Positions 1-10,815 of a DNA stretch of 64,000 nucleotides are shown piece after piece. The notes below the pieces were generated by a model that did not search any database, was not told the DNA's origin, and worked only from the letters and a program-made list of their open reading frames with translations. Source of the DNA: Larix kaempferi (lineage: Eukaryota > Streptophyta > Pinopsida > Pinales > Pinaceae); NCBI GenBank assembly GCA_027924585.1, contig BSBM01000826.1, positions 15,330,001 through 15,394,000 of the forward strand. Direction: 5' to 3'. Positions within the stretch are counted from its first letter, which is position 1, and each line of letters begins with the position of its first letter. Made by a program: the position numbers and the translations under genes.

Positions 1-227
1 ATATTACTAGTTTCAGGGATTGTAAGAGGTTCTGAGACAGTGTTGTGAGTTATAGGTACAGAAGGAACTAAATATGTAGTACGGATAGGTGGTGGAACAT
101 TCCCCTGGCCAGCCCTGCGACCGACAAGGGCATGAATACGTGTTGCAGGCGGACCAGAAGTCAGTGGTGGTGGTGGTGGTTCAGGGCTTCATCCTTGTAC
201 CCTCTGAGATCTTCGTTGATCAGCCAT
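1..227 (-). pseudogene. gag N-terminus of a minus-strand LTR element (edge-truncated)
   Basis: Read on the minus strand from an ATG at 227, the peptide begins MADQRRSQRVQG, meets a TGA, and continues as a proline-rich stretch and a low-complexity tail still open at base 1. The TGA is one C-to-T change from CGA (Arg). A short basic start followed by a Pro-rich linker is common in plant Ty3/gypsy Gag proteins. No capsid or zinc-knuckle motif lies inside the window, so the family is inferred. It lies downstream, in the same direction, of the minus-strand LTR ending at 3374 and may belong to that element. Confidence 0.45.
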
Positions 228-2593
228 AATGATGGGAATACAAATTTCGGGGACAATCTCGTAGAAAAGAACTAAAAAACCCTAAAGCAGCCGAGTGTGC
301 AAAAGGGGAGCTAGAAAAAGGCAAGGCTCACAGGCCAAAAAAAGCAAGCTCAAAAAACTATACTGAGATTAGCGTTAGAGTAAGCGAGCTGAAACAAAGG
401 TGGCCAAAATGCCAACAAGCAACACTAAAAATAAAAAATGAACCTCTAAGAAGATGAAATAACAAGCAAAACCTCCTAACTAAGAGTTGGAGACCTCAAC
501 AAGTTGTATCCTTCGCAAGGTGATGAAATCCAAGTCGAACAATACAAAATGAGAGACCAATAATGAAAAGATATCCCTCTACCGAAAGGGATCCTGGGTA
601 AAAGCCGTAGAAAAAAAGTCACTAAGCTACCTCGTTCATGACACGTTAGATAAGGATACTGGCATTTCTGCCTTATCACCCCTGTATCACCTATACGGTA
701 GAGTACAAGGAATACAATGGATCGATATGCCTTAGGTGCTAAGTGGAGTGCGACATTCCATAAAGTCCATCCGGAACCAATCCTCGCGGCTTACCCCCGA
801 AAAAACGGGAGGCCCTCTCCAAAAACTGGTTGATGGCCGTGTCAATAAATACTAGAGAATTTTAGCACCCTGGAGGACAACAACTATGTGTCAAATGAAA
901 ATGATAAGGGGGAATTATTTGGATGCCTATCCCTGGTGTCCTACCTAACTAACAAATTCTTGTTCTCCTCAAGTGAGGTTATAGTGTGTTGAGTTAGGGA
1001 GTGTAAATTTTAATGGTTGTATTACTCAATCGAGTAATGGAAGTGAAACTTGTGGTGTTATGACGACTCAAACCATGCAAATGAAGATGAATCAAAATGA
1101 GCCTTTCTGTTCGATGAAATCTAGCTAAAGTAAAGGGGGAGTTCTTCGATCACAATGCATGAACTTTTTCAAAAGAAATGAAAAAACCACTCCAAAAACA
1201 AACTTTTTGTTTTCTTTTTTAATAGGCCAAACTAATGGAACTACTTTCAAAATGCAACTGATCTACAACTAATGATTGCAAAAATGAGTAAAATTATGTG
1301 GCAATCAATAATAAGCAATTCACTTCCTAATGTGCAAAATAATAAATTTGATCTTTTCAACAAAAGCAAGACAATGTTCCAAAAAATATTTCAGTATTTA
1401 TTTTGATAACAAGAATGGAAATTTATTGCTATAAGAACAATGTAGTCTTGAAAACCATATAATCAAGGAAAGGAAAATAGTAAGAAAACTTGATTATCAT
1501 GAAAGGACTAAACCAATGCAAGAATAATGAGGAGGTGATCAATATGGGTATGGTGCCACTAACTCAAGAAATCCACTTCTAAACAAATGAAATCAAACTG
1601 TAAAAGACTTGTAACTTATTGAAAAGTGACAAGGTATGTAGACAAGAGGCAACATGTAATGAATAAGTAGGTATGGTAATGACAATGACCATGAACCCAA
1701 AGATGTCCAAGGTGTCTACAAAACTTCAAAAAATGAAATGCAAGCACTGTACTGCAGCTGGGTAGGTTACAAAGGTCTGATAAATATCAGTGCAACAACC
1801 AAAAGCAGAGAAAAAAATTGACCAAAAGTAACCAAGCAAATTGTGAAAAAATCATTTTTGCAGAGATTGTCGCGTGGTTGTAATCAGCCCAGGTGCGATA
1901 ATTATGAATTATCGCGTTTTGAAAAGGGTATCGGTAGCGACAAACTGGTAATTGTCGCTCTGTAAGCAATGGTAGGAGCGCGACAATTCTTAGAAAGAGG
2001 ATAAGGGCGGGGATTTGAGAAAAGTTGTTGACTTTTCAAGGGTTTTCCAACCTAGAGGACTCACTGGTCATTGAAAGAGGTCTAATGCAGAGGGGAGGAG
2101 AGTGAATGAAGGTCAAAGAGACCAACTTTCGCAACTGGTTTGAAAGAAGAGAAAATTCACAATAAAAAATGAATGAGAGTAAAAGAACTCAAAACAAAAG
2201 GGGTTTAAACCAGTGGAGTCTTCAGTTCTTGTTGTAGAGATTTCTTCCTATGGGTAAGAAGAAGATCTCTTAGGATAAAGCAAGATAGAATGACTCTATA
2301 CTAAGACAAAAATGAAGCAAATGCGATCTTGAATCCTAGATTAAACAAGTATTTTAGAGTTTTTGTATTGAAGAGAAAGAGAGAAAGCAACTTACCTTTC
2401 ACTCTTGATGTTTGTCCCGCTCGTCGTTCAGATCCCGAAGTCCTCGCGATGAACCTTTTAAGATCAGACAATGCACAAGCATATACAATTCTTCATGATC
2501 TTTGAATCACAAGTTAGAATCCAAATCTAGCTAGATACAAATCATGAAATTGAAACACAATCAACACACATGAATTGGGAAACAAGACAAGTT
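228..2593 (-). other. Untranslated leader-like sequence, no gene seen
   Basis: No supported gene on either strand; open frames are short and match nothing. On the minus strand a GTAAGT splice-donor-like site lies near 2390. The stretch 1861-1985 carries several copies of a TTGTCGC/GCGACAA motif that also recurs at 2920-3040. It probably is the 5' leader of the minus-strand element, between its LTR and the gag start at 227. No convincing primer-binding site was located, so the LTR/leader border is approximate. Confidence 0.35.
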
Positions 2594-3374
2594 AACTTTA
2601 TTACAACTTGACGATGCTTACAATGGTTGCTTGATGTCCAAGCCAACTTTCAGCTCCAAGTCCTTCCTCTAGCTATCTCTGCAAAAGTCTCAAGATCATA
2701 GGTTGGATGCCCCAAAAGTCCTCCCTTTGGACCATGGAAGGCCTCTCCTTTATAGTGTTTGGAAGGGTTAACCAAAAGGAGAGTAAAATGGATCTAATGA
2801 GTGTTTAGTGGATCAGGCCTACTAAATAGAGAGAGGGGTTGGGATCGAATAAAAGTTGGTAATCCCAAGAAAATATCTCGAAAGATGAGATCCAAGATCC
2901 ATGGAAAAAAGGATAAAAGAGGATTGTCGTGCCACTGGGTCTGAGCATAACGTGACATTATCACGCCCCAATGTCGGAGCATAACACGGCAACCCTAAAT
3001 GTCGCGACCCAACAGATGTGCAAAGCGCGACAATGTATGCAGATTGGGTCAGATTGGGTGACACGTGGCAGATAAGATGTTGTCTTCGGTATTCATGCAA
3101 TAGAATTTACTCATGGGTGTCTAGATGAGACCAAGGAGGGTACCAATAATGTATAATGACCATTTAGGGAGAAGTGTCGTTTAGGTCACTTGGTGTAAGG
3201 ATGCGACACTAGGTTTTAGTGTGTAATATTGAGGTATAACAGTGACTTTTGCAATAACCACTTTATGAATTTTTGACATTAATAATTAATGAACCTCCTT
3301 AGATCAGGTTGATGAAAACCCCTAAGGACATCTCCTTTTTCTAAGCAAGGAAACCCAAAAATGGGGACATTGCA
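2594..3374 (-). repeat. Minus-strand LTR (left boundary approximate)
   Basis: The minus strand starts TGCAATGTCCCC at 3374. The first ~130 bases match the start of the LTR at 20337-21796 (shared CCATTTTTGG, CATTAATTATTAATG and CATAAAGTG blocks). A TATAAAG box lies at 2748-2754 and an AATAAAG signal at 2596-2602, giving normal U3-R order. Similarity to the 21796 LTR fades after ~130 bases, so this is either a diverged 3' LTR of that element or the 5' LTR of a related element whose gag is at 227. The purine-rich sequence abutting it favours the former; the gag favours the latter. Confidence 0.55.
2748..2754 (-). promoter_or_regulatory. TATA box of minus-strand LTR
   Basis: TATAAAG on the minus strand, about 620 bases into the LTR and about 150 bases upstream of an AATAAAG signal. 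This is the expected U3/R layout. Confidence 0.5.
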
Positions 3375-3376
3375 AT

Positions 3377-3381
3377 CCTCC
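3377..3381 (+). repeat. Target-site duplication CCTCC (partner at 16982-16986)
   Basis: CCTCC directly precedes the 5' LTR (3382) and directly follows the 3' LTR (16981). A perfect 5-bp duplication fixes both ends of the 13.6-kb element and shows its two LTRs come from one insertion. Confidence 0.9.
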
Positions 3382-5048
3382 TGTTGGGTCCAGGTTGAGA
3401 CAAAGTTTTGGAAACACATTTTTGAGACATGCAGGGAAAGCTGAGCTGAGCGTAGCTCGAAAATACAATTTTGGCTAAGTATTGAGGATGCTGCGAAGTT
3501 GCGTGCAGCATCCAACTTTGGACCAAACTGCGGAGTTGCGCGCAACATCGAAGTTTTGGCCGTGACGCGAAGACTAGTACTATGCCGAAGCAGTGCTGCG
3601 GACTTAGGAGGCCACGTGGAGCCAGCAAAGCGGTGTGCTCGACAAGTATCAAGCGCAGGTACCGATTGGACCGGTAGTAGCCATTTTTGGAAATATATTC
3701 TAGGATTGCTGAGCGACGGACACAGGCAAATCAGTAAGGCGACCACATGTGGATTGTTAAGGAAAGCGACGTTTGGCATGCTGAGAAGGTAAAACTGTTA
3801 GAAAGAAACGGTTCGGTAGAAGCAGCCTGTAGGCAGGCATGCGATAGGAAGGCCGATAGCGACAGGATGAGGACATGGAGATCCACCAGGATCAAACAGA
3901 CACTACCAGGAGCTAGCAAGCCGGTTTGGAAAACCGGCGCAGTTTTGGAAACCCTTAGGGTTTGGGTTCTAGGTCTTCGACATTGTACAGACATGACCTT
4001 CGAGCATGATCTATTTATGAAGACAATTTTGTATGGGATGGGGTTGCTCTATTTTTGGGGGCTAGATGCTAGTTGTTAGAGTAATCTTGAGATAACCTTT
4101 TGTATTGTAAAATCTCTCTGAGCTGAGAATATTGTAAAGGCTCTGTAGCTGTGTGCGCAGAGACCTAGCCAAGAGAAAGGAGAGTCTGCAGCTGAGTGCG
4201 CAGACTAAGAACGGTTGCGCCATCCCTTTTAGAAAGAAATATATTACCAACCTTTCTTGTGGACGTAGCTTTTCATCCGTGGAAGTGAACCACGTTAAAT
4301 CCTATGTTATGCAATGATGTTTATGAATGAATGACTGTCCGTGTTACCTGTAGAATGAATGTTTGAATGTTCCCCTTGCATGCTATAGTAGGAGAACTTT
4401 GATATGCATTTACCAATAGGAGAAGTTTGGGAATGATATGCCAAGTTCCATATGAACAAATGAATGGCGAACATTATACTTATATGATAAGATCATGAAT
4501 CAGTCATTTAAGCTTAAATACTTTCTTAAACATAGTGAAGGAACACAGAACAGTTAGTTATGTCCATCATTTCAGTTCACGTTGTACAGATCCAAGTTCT
4601 TGAATGAATGCTAGAAAGATAACCAGTAAATGCCTGAATGAATGAACGAGTGATATTCATTTCAGTGCCTTAGTGTTTTCAAGATCTGCCAAGTAAAGAA
4701 TCAGTGTGGTAGACTCGCAGTTCCAGTAGAGAATTCACAGCAGTAAGAAGTCTTTCAGTAAGGCTGCAGTGTTGCCTTCACAGCGTAGATCCTGCTGCAT
4801 ACCGCATCGCTTTGTCCCGCAGTGCACCCCTTCTATCCCGCGTTGTGCAAATTGGTCACATAACAACTCATCATTTACTGTGGAAACCTGATTTCACAGT
4901 ACCCCATAAGATACACCTCGGGTGAGACCTCAACCTGCTCATAGGTTGTTGCCGAAAGGGCCGATGCGAAGGGGTTTTGTTGGTCAAAAGGGAGAACCGC
5001 AAAGAACCTGGGTCTAATTGGAAACCTCTGGGTCATTTTAAGCCAACA
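3382..5048 (+). repeat. 5' LTR of the 13.6-kb gypsy element
   Basis: Matches 15314-16981 along its whole length and begins TG, ends CA. Open frames inside it (for example the minus-strand one at 3279-3779) recur in the other LTR only because the LTRs are duplicates; they are not genes. Confidence 0.93.
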
Positions 5049-5050
5049 AA

Positions 5051-5066
5051 TGGTTCCGTTTCCGCG
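5051..5066 (+). other. Primer-binding site, tRNA-Glu-like
   Basis: Two bases after the LTR the sequence reads TGGTTCCGTTTCCGCG. The first ten bases are what the 3' end of a plant tRNA-Glu would pair with, as I recall that tRNA; the rest matches with two mismatches. It is not the common initiator-Met site (TGGTATCAGAGC) seen elsewhere in this window. Confidence 0.6.
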
Positions 5067-5094
5067 CTAGAATCCATGATGATTTGCAATCACG

Positions 5095-5621
5095 ATGTGT
5101 GAAGAAGAATATCAATTCCCCGAAGGATCTGACTATTGGCATCCTGAAAAGACAGAAATCCAGGCTTGGTGGGATAATACCATAAGAGATTTTAACAGAC
5201 AAGAGAACAGACATCCGCGTCTAAGAGACACACAGTGGTTGGATAGATATCTGTTGGACGACATTCATGAGATTTTTTGGGCATCATTTCCAAATGAGCT
5301 ACATGCATGGATCTCGCGGCTCGCAGAGAAGAAAAACTGTTTCCAGGGAGGAGTACGGAATGGAATCCTGAGCTCACAGCATGGCTCAAAGCACTAGATA
5401 GCCCATTGTCATGCGTAGTTGACTATTGGGTCGATCATATGTTAGAAGGCTTCGTAACAGAATTTGCTGTAGACACACTCAAATCCTACAGCTAAGCAGA
5501 GGAAAACTTTTTTGGAGGATTTCAAGGTAAGTTCCTGAACAATCTCAGTCTCTACATTAAGATGCTGTTAGCTGAGAAAGGTGTTTTAAGAATGCAGTAA
5601 TATTCTGGAAGCTTGTCATGA
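5095..5621 (+). pseudogene. Leader ORF upstream of gag, frameshifted
   Basis: An ATG at 5095 opens a peptide starting MCEEEYQFPEG that is acidic and aromatic-rich. The reading moves from frame 1 to frame 3 in about 5305-5400 and then runs through a TAA at 5493, with further coherent peptide such as GKFLNNLSLYIKML. It ends in a TGA (5619-5621) that overlaps the gag ATG (5618-5620) as ATGA. No domain is recognised. It could be an N-terminal Gag module or a separate small ORF; the overlap would suit termination-reinitiation. A GTAAGT at 5527 may be chance. Confidence 0.5.
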
Positions 5622-7405
5622 TAAACAGTACATATATTGATTCTGACGAAGAAACACATACTCTTAGAAGTGGTAAGAGATATAAAGTTAATAAGAATCT
5701 GGGAGGCCCTGGACTCCATATTAATACTGAGATCCCGTGTAACATTGACAACGAAGATGTACCACCATTTACGCCTGAGAACGTACCAACTGCAGAGACT
5801 GCACCACCTTTATCTCAAAAACCACCCGCTACTCAGCCCACCCCGCAGAAGACTCAGCCTAGTCCATCTCTCCCGATAGTCCCATTTGTATTTATTGCAT
5901 AGAGGCCTTTACAGCAGCCGCACACTAATACCAACGCTCCACCACGTAGTAGCACAATGGCAAACACAGATATGAAGCTACCAATATTCAGAGGAACTGG
6001 CTTAGAAGACCCTGACCAACATTGGTTTCTTTGTGAAGCCGTATGGAGTGTAAGACAAATCCAGGATGATGCAGTGAAGCAATCACAACTCATCACCACC
6101 TTTAGAGATATAGCTTTACATTGGTTTATGAAATACTCTACCATACAACCGAGAACTCTAGCAGAAATTAAAGCTGCGCTCATAGCATAATTTAAGAAAC
6201 CTAAATATGAGTCTCAGTGTATAACCGACTTGAAATAAATAAAGCAGAAACTGAATGAAACAGTTTGGGAGTTTGATCAGAAATTCAAGACCCTATTAGA
6301 CCAAGTGATCTTTGTTATAGCTCCAGAACAGCACAAGGAATGGTTCATTGTTGCGCTGCTGCCCCATATTCAGTTACCATTGATGCAGTAGAAGGTTGAG
6401 TCCCAGGAAGAGGCCTTGGAGATCGCAATGAAGCTAGAGGCTTCACCGATTGGTGAGACTAGTTCTGGGATGTCTTAGATCCAGAACCAGTTGACCACCC
6501 TGACACTAGAGTTGCAAAGCATGAAAAATGGTAAAGAAAAAAGGTATGAACCTAGACACGAGGTCTGGTGTATAGCTTGTAAAGGAGAAGGCCATGACAG
6601 AGAGCATTGCCCTCTATCAGGCGACTATCTTAACAGTGGTTCGCCAAACCCATTGAATCAGAATTAGGCCCCATGGTGTGAAATCTGTAGAACCACAGGA
6701 CATAGACTTGAAGACTGTTATCTTATATAGAAATATGTGAAAGCGCCTAAAAATTTATATTGCAGTTTCTGTAAATCAGTTGGACATGATGAATCCAACT
6801 GCCGTGCATATGAATTAATGAATGAAAGGAAAAGGGATATGGATTCAATGCGAGATGCTGGCTTGTACCGCGTACAAGAAGATGCCCAGCTGAAACAAGA
6901 AAATGCACAATATGACCAAGGAGGATACAGAGGTCGTGGTGGTGGATACCGCGGCAGAGGAAGAAATGCTGGCCCCATGCAGGGAAGAGGCCGCGGCCAG
7001 GTCATCTGTTATAATTGTGGCCAGCAAGGTCATGTATCCAGAGAGTGTTTTAACCCATGCACTATGTGCAATTATTGTAAATCATTTGACCATGTTATTG
7101 AAGATTGCCCAGTGCTAGAGGTCAAAATGCAGAAACGAAGACAGATGGATGCACCGAACACGAATGTCCAGTGGATCGCAGTAGAAAATAGACCAGTAGA
7201 TTCGAGTATCAATGTGGTCACGTGTAGTGGCACTGAGATAGGCCGCGACAGAGGAGTAGAAGCTTCAACATTAGGGGAGGCACATACGAAGAGGTATCCC
7301 CTTGAAACAGTATCGATAAGGAAAGCTCCAGGAAAAGCACCCCCTCTTAATTTACAGAAGAACAAGGAGATCTTCATTGACGGGATACCTTTAGAGAACC
7401 AGTAG
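5618..7405 (+). pseudogene. gag: gag: capsid plus five CCHC zinc knuckles
   Basis: Gag forms the virus-like particle and packages element RNA. In one frame from ATG 5618, a Pro/Thr-rich linker (about 5740-5900) leads to a capsid region at about 5957-6460 (motif LPIFRGTGLEDPDQHW, with an LHW stretch near 6118). Five C-x2-C-x4-H-x4-C knuckles follow at 6569-6610, 6677-6718, 6761-6802, 7007-7048 and 7067-7108, with an Arg/Gly-rich tract (about 6920-7000) between the third and fourth. In-frame stops are TAG at 5900, 6389, 6476, 6665 and 6728 and TAA at 6188 and 6236. The TAG at 7403 may be the true end. Most plant Gags have one or two knuckles. Confidence 0.85.
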
Positions 7406-8130
7406 ATAAGTTATCAAGGATCCCGTTGTGCAGTGAAACACCGCATGTTGAAGACATGCTGGCTCCTTATGATAACACAAGCACTGCGACAAATGTCCAT
7501 ACTTCTGTTGCGCAGTTCTTGCGAAACTATATACAGTTACTAAAAAGCGAGAAAGCCATAGTAGAGCTCTAGAAGCTCATCAACCAGTATGAACCTCAGA
7601 TTGCAACAGAGACTTCAGATGGCGCCATACATCATATAAGGAAACACAAAAGAACAGGCCGAGAGATGATGCTTACTGCGCAGATAGGAGATTTTGAAAT
7701 GGATGAAGTCATCCTTGATCTGGGATTAGAAGTGAATGTCTTGACTAAGCAGACATGGCAGCAGATGGGTCGACCAAAGTTACTTTGGTCACCTATCCAG
7801 TTATGAATGGATAATCAAGAGAAGGTCATACCTTTTGGCCACTTAGCTAATGTAGTAGTTGACATCGATGGAGTACAGAGTCATGCAGACTTTGAAGTTA
7901 TTGAAATTATGGATGATAGTCAACCTTTTCCAGCAATATTGGGAATTGATTGGGCTATGGATAACTTGGATATCATAAACTTTAAGACAAAGAAGATGAT
8001 CTTTGAAGGGAAACATCTTAGAGTCAACGCACCATTGGATCCTAAAGATGGTGAAAGATACAGTGAGCCGATTCAGGAGGAATCCCAAGCTCAAGATTTA
8101 GACCGACTATATCAGTTGACTGCGAACAAG
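7381..8130 (+). pseudogene. pol: pol, N-terminal part: retropepsin-like protease
   Basis: The pol frame (frame 1) opens at 7381 just after a TGA at 7378 and overlaps the end of gag by about 25 bases in the -1 frame. No canonical slippery heptamer is seen, so how Gag-Pol was made is unclear. The protease region has ILDLGLEVNVL near 7713-7745, where DLG sits in place of the usual D-S/T-G, and a second motif PAILGIDWAMD near 7934. Stops: TAG 7570, and TGA 7804 where related elements have Arg (CGA). The aspartyl protease would cleave Gag and Pol in the particle. Confidence 0.75.
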
Positions 8131-8235
8131 GAAGACTATATTAATCCTACTGTGGACGGTACACTCAGCTGGCGATGTGACAATTATTGTATCTCTGACT
8201 CGGATACAGGATTGGAGAATTGGCAAAGCCACATG

Positions 8236-8790
8236 CATGAAGTATCAGCAAGAAGATGTGCGCAGGTTACGAAATCACTATGCTGGATCGGAAAAGAGGT
8301 GAGTCCTATTCCCACATATGATGGCTCTGCTAATGTTTACAGTTTCATAAGGGAATATACTGCAGCTATACCAGATGAGCATAGACTCTCAGCTTTAGAT
8401 ATGGCATTACGCGATACACCTGCCAGATGGTGGAATGCACATAAGAAAACATTAACCACTTGGGATCAATGCAGAACTAAGATGCAGATTCGGTTCGCCG
8501 AAAGGGTTACTTTACCCTTCGAAAAGTATAATGGACAGACAGACCCTAGCCAACACATCGAAATCTGTTCAAAGTCATGGGTGGAAAGACCACCTACAGA
8601 ATGGGTACATTTATTTGTACACACATTGGATGCGGGTATCCCAGAGAAATGGTACCTAGACCTGGAGTTGCACATCGAACTCACTAATTGGGAGTTTCTC
8701 ACTGAGAACTTCCAGAAGTATTTCAGTTTTGAAGATGATAATCCACTAATCCATGAAGAATTACAACTAATCAAGAAGCGCATATTCTAG
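8236..8790 (+). pseudogene. Second capsid-like (Retrotrans_gag-type) domain inside pol
   Basis: Same frame as the protease and RT. The segment has a gag-capsid layout: a P-x-Y-x-G start (IPTYDGSANVYSF, about 8308), then LRDTPARWWNAHKKTLTTW (about 8407-8463), an F-A-E-R-V segment, and repeated tryptophans at spacing typical of Retrotrans_gag (W near 8581, 8602, 8650, 8689), ending FQKYFSFED. This is a family-pattern judgement, not a search result. The element's ordinary capsid is in gag, so this would be a second one. TAG at 8788 separates it from the RT part. It may be a structural or spacer domain of Pol. Confidence 0.6.
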
Positions 8791-10812
8791 GATGACTTTC
8801 CTCATCAAAACATGACATTGCAGGAGTTTTTTGGGACAGAGTGCGTTCTTGCGCACCTACAACCAGAATGGAAGGAACATGAAGAGCACTTTATCGAGTG
8901 TTACAACTTAGCTGAAGATACCAATGATACAAATGAAGACGATGAGGAGGACCCGCGCAACATAGATATACCAGAGTCAGAAGGCACGCGCGAGGTAGAA
9001 GGACCTCCCTTGGAAATTCTAGATATGACTGGACCAGTAAAAACACAAAAAGTGAACATTGGCACAGACAAAGAGCCGAAGTTCGCATCAATAGGAGATT
9101 ATTGGGACGATAAGACTGTTGCAGAGATCGCAGATACCTTACATGAGTATCAAGAATTGTTTCCGACAAAATTTACAGAGATGAAGGGAATTTTAGGAGA
9201 CCTAGGGGTCATGAAAATACCTTTAAAGCCAGGAGCTAAGCCTGTCAAGCAGAGGCCATACAGATTGAATCCACGCTACAAGGAAAAAGTTCGAGTAGAG
9301 CTAGATAAGATGCTAGAGGTAGGAATCGTTGAACCGGTCGAAGAATTCGAATGGATTAGCCCCATGGTTGTTCAAGACAAGAAAGCAAAAGGCGAGATCA
9401 GGATTTGTGTGGATCTCAGAAAATTGAATGATGCTTCCATGCACGACCCATTTCCTACTCCATTCACAAACGAAGTGCTTGATAATGTTGGAGGAAATGA
9501 GGCATATTCTTTCACTAATGGTTTCTCTGGTTACCATCAGATCAGGATTGATCCTGTGGATAGGCATAAGACGACATTTGCTATAGAATGGGGGTCATTC
9601 TAGTACACAGTCATGCCTTTTGGGCTGAAGAATGTACCTGCCATATTCTCCAGAGTCGTCGTTGCAACATTTAAAGATTTTATACACAAGTTTCTAGAAG
9701 CATACTTTGATGATTGGACTGTATTTGGTCTATTGAAAAATCATTGCGCGAACCTTCGTATGATGCTAGAAAAGTGTCGACAGCACCAAATATCCTTGAA
9801 TTTGAAGAAATGTATTTTCTGTGTTCCCTATGGGATTTTACTTGGCCACATTGTCTGTAAGCAAGGATTGATGGTAGAACCTGCGAAGATTGCAGTTATT
9901 GCAAACTTACCAACACCAAATTCAGTCAAGATGTTGCGATCTACCTTAGGCTATACCGGATACTACAGGAAATTTATAAGGGGTTATGCACATATAACCG
10001 CAGCGATGGAAAAGCTGCTGAAGAAGGATGCACCGTTCATTTGGAACGCAGAATGTGAACAGGGTTTTGATACATTAAAAGAAAAGATGGTCACTGCACC
10101 AATTCTAGTCTTTCTAGACTGGACAAAGCCATTCCATGTCCATGTCGACGCATCATGTATTGCCCTGGGGATCGTGCTAGCTCAACCAGGAGAGGGAGGT
10201 ATTGACCACCCTATTGCATTTTCTAGTAGAAAGATTTCAACAGCAGAGAAGAACTATACTACTACTGAGAGGGAAGGCCTTGCGATGGTATATGCCCTAC
10301 ATAAATTTAGACACTACTTGTTTGGATCGCACTTCCTTATGTTTACTGACCATTCTGCGTTGAAATACTTGGTCAACAAGCCAGTGTTAGGGGGACGCAT
10401 ATGTAGATGGCTATTGTTGTTCCAGGAATATGACTTTGAGATTATTGTCAAGCCAGGTAGACTGAACTTGGGACCTAATCATCTGTCAAGAATTGAATCA
10501 GGAGAGGAGCCGACGAATATTGAAGACAGTCTGCCTGATGCGCAGTTATTTAGTATACAGGTTGCCGATGATTATTACAAGGATATCATTGATTTCCTAA
10601 CCACAGGGTTGTCACCCCAGGAATTCTCTATCCAGCAAAAAAAACAGTTAGTGGTGCGCACCGCGGAATTCACTATAATTGCAGGTCAGTTATACAAACT
10701 TGGGCCAGATGAAGTCCTGTGCAGATGCGTACTCGACCATGAGAAGCCATTTATTCTAGCAGATGCACACTCAAGAATCGCGGGAGGTCACTATGCAGGA
10801 AGGGCTACCGCG
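8791..10812 (+). pseudogene. pol: pol: reverse transcriptase and RNase H
   Basis: RT motifs in order: KPGAKPVKQRPYRLNP (about 9235), ISPMVVQDKK, RICVDLRKLND (about 9400), FSGYHQIRIDP (about 9523), MPFGLKN (9613), and the active-site YFDD at 9703-9714. RNase H follows with HVHVDASCIALG (about 10138), TTEREGLAMVYAL (about 10261) and FTDHSALKYL (about 10345); the last motif reads GPNHLSR, where an Asp is usual at N. An acidic linker (about 8920-8980) precedes RT. TAG at 9601 falls where the family has Gln, and TAG 10813 ends the segment. Apart from stops the frame is intact, so decay is by point change. Confidence 0.92.
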
Positions 10813-10815
10813 TAG

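Noticed and set aside
3279-3779. 166-codon minus-strand open frame (and its relative at 15019-15711)
   Set aside because: Lies across the LTR start and is repeated only because the LTRs are duplicates; no domain, and it crosses the TSD junction.
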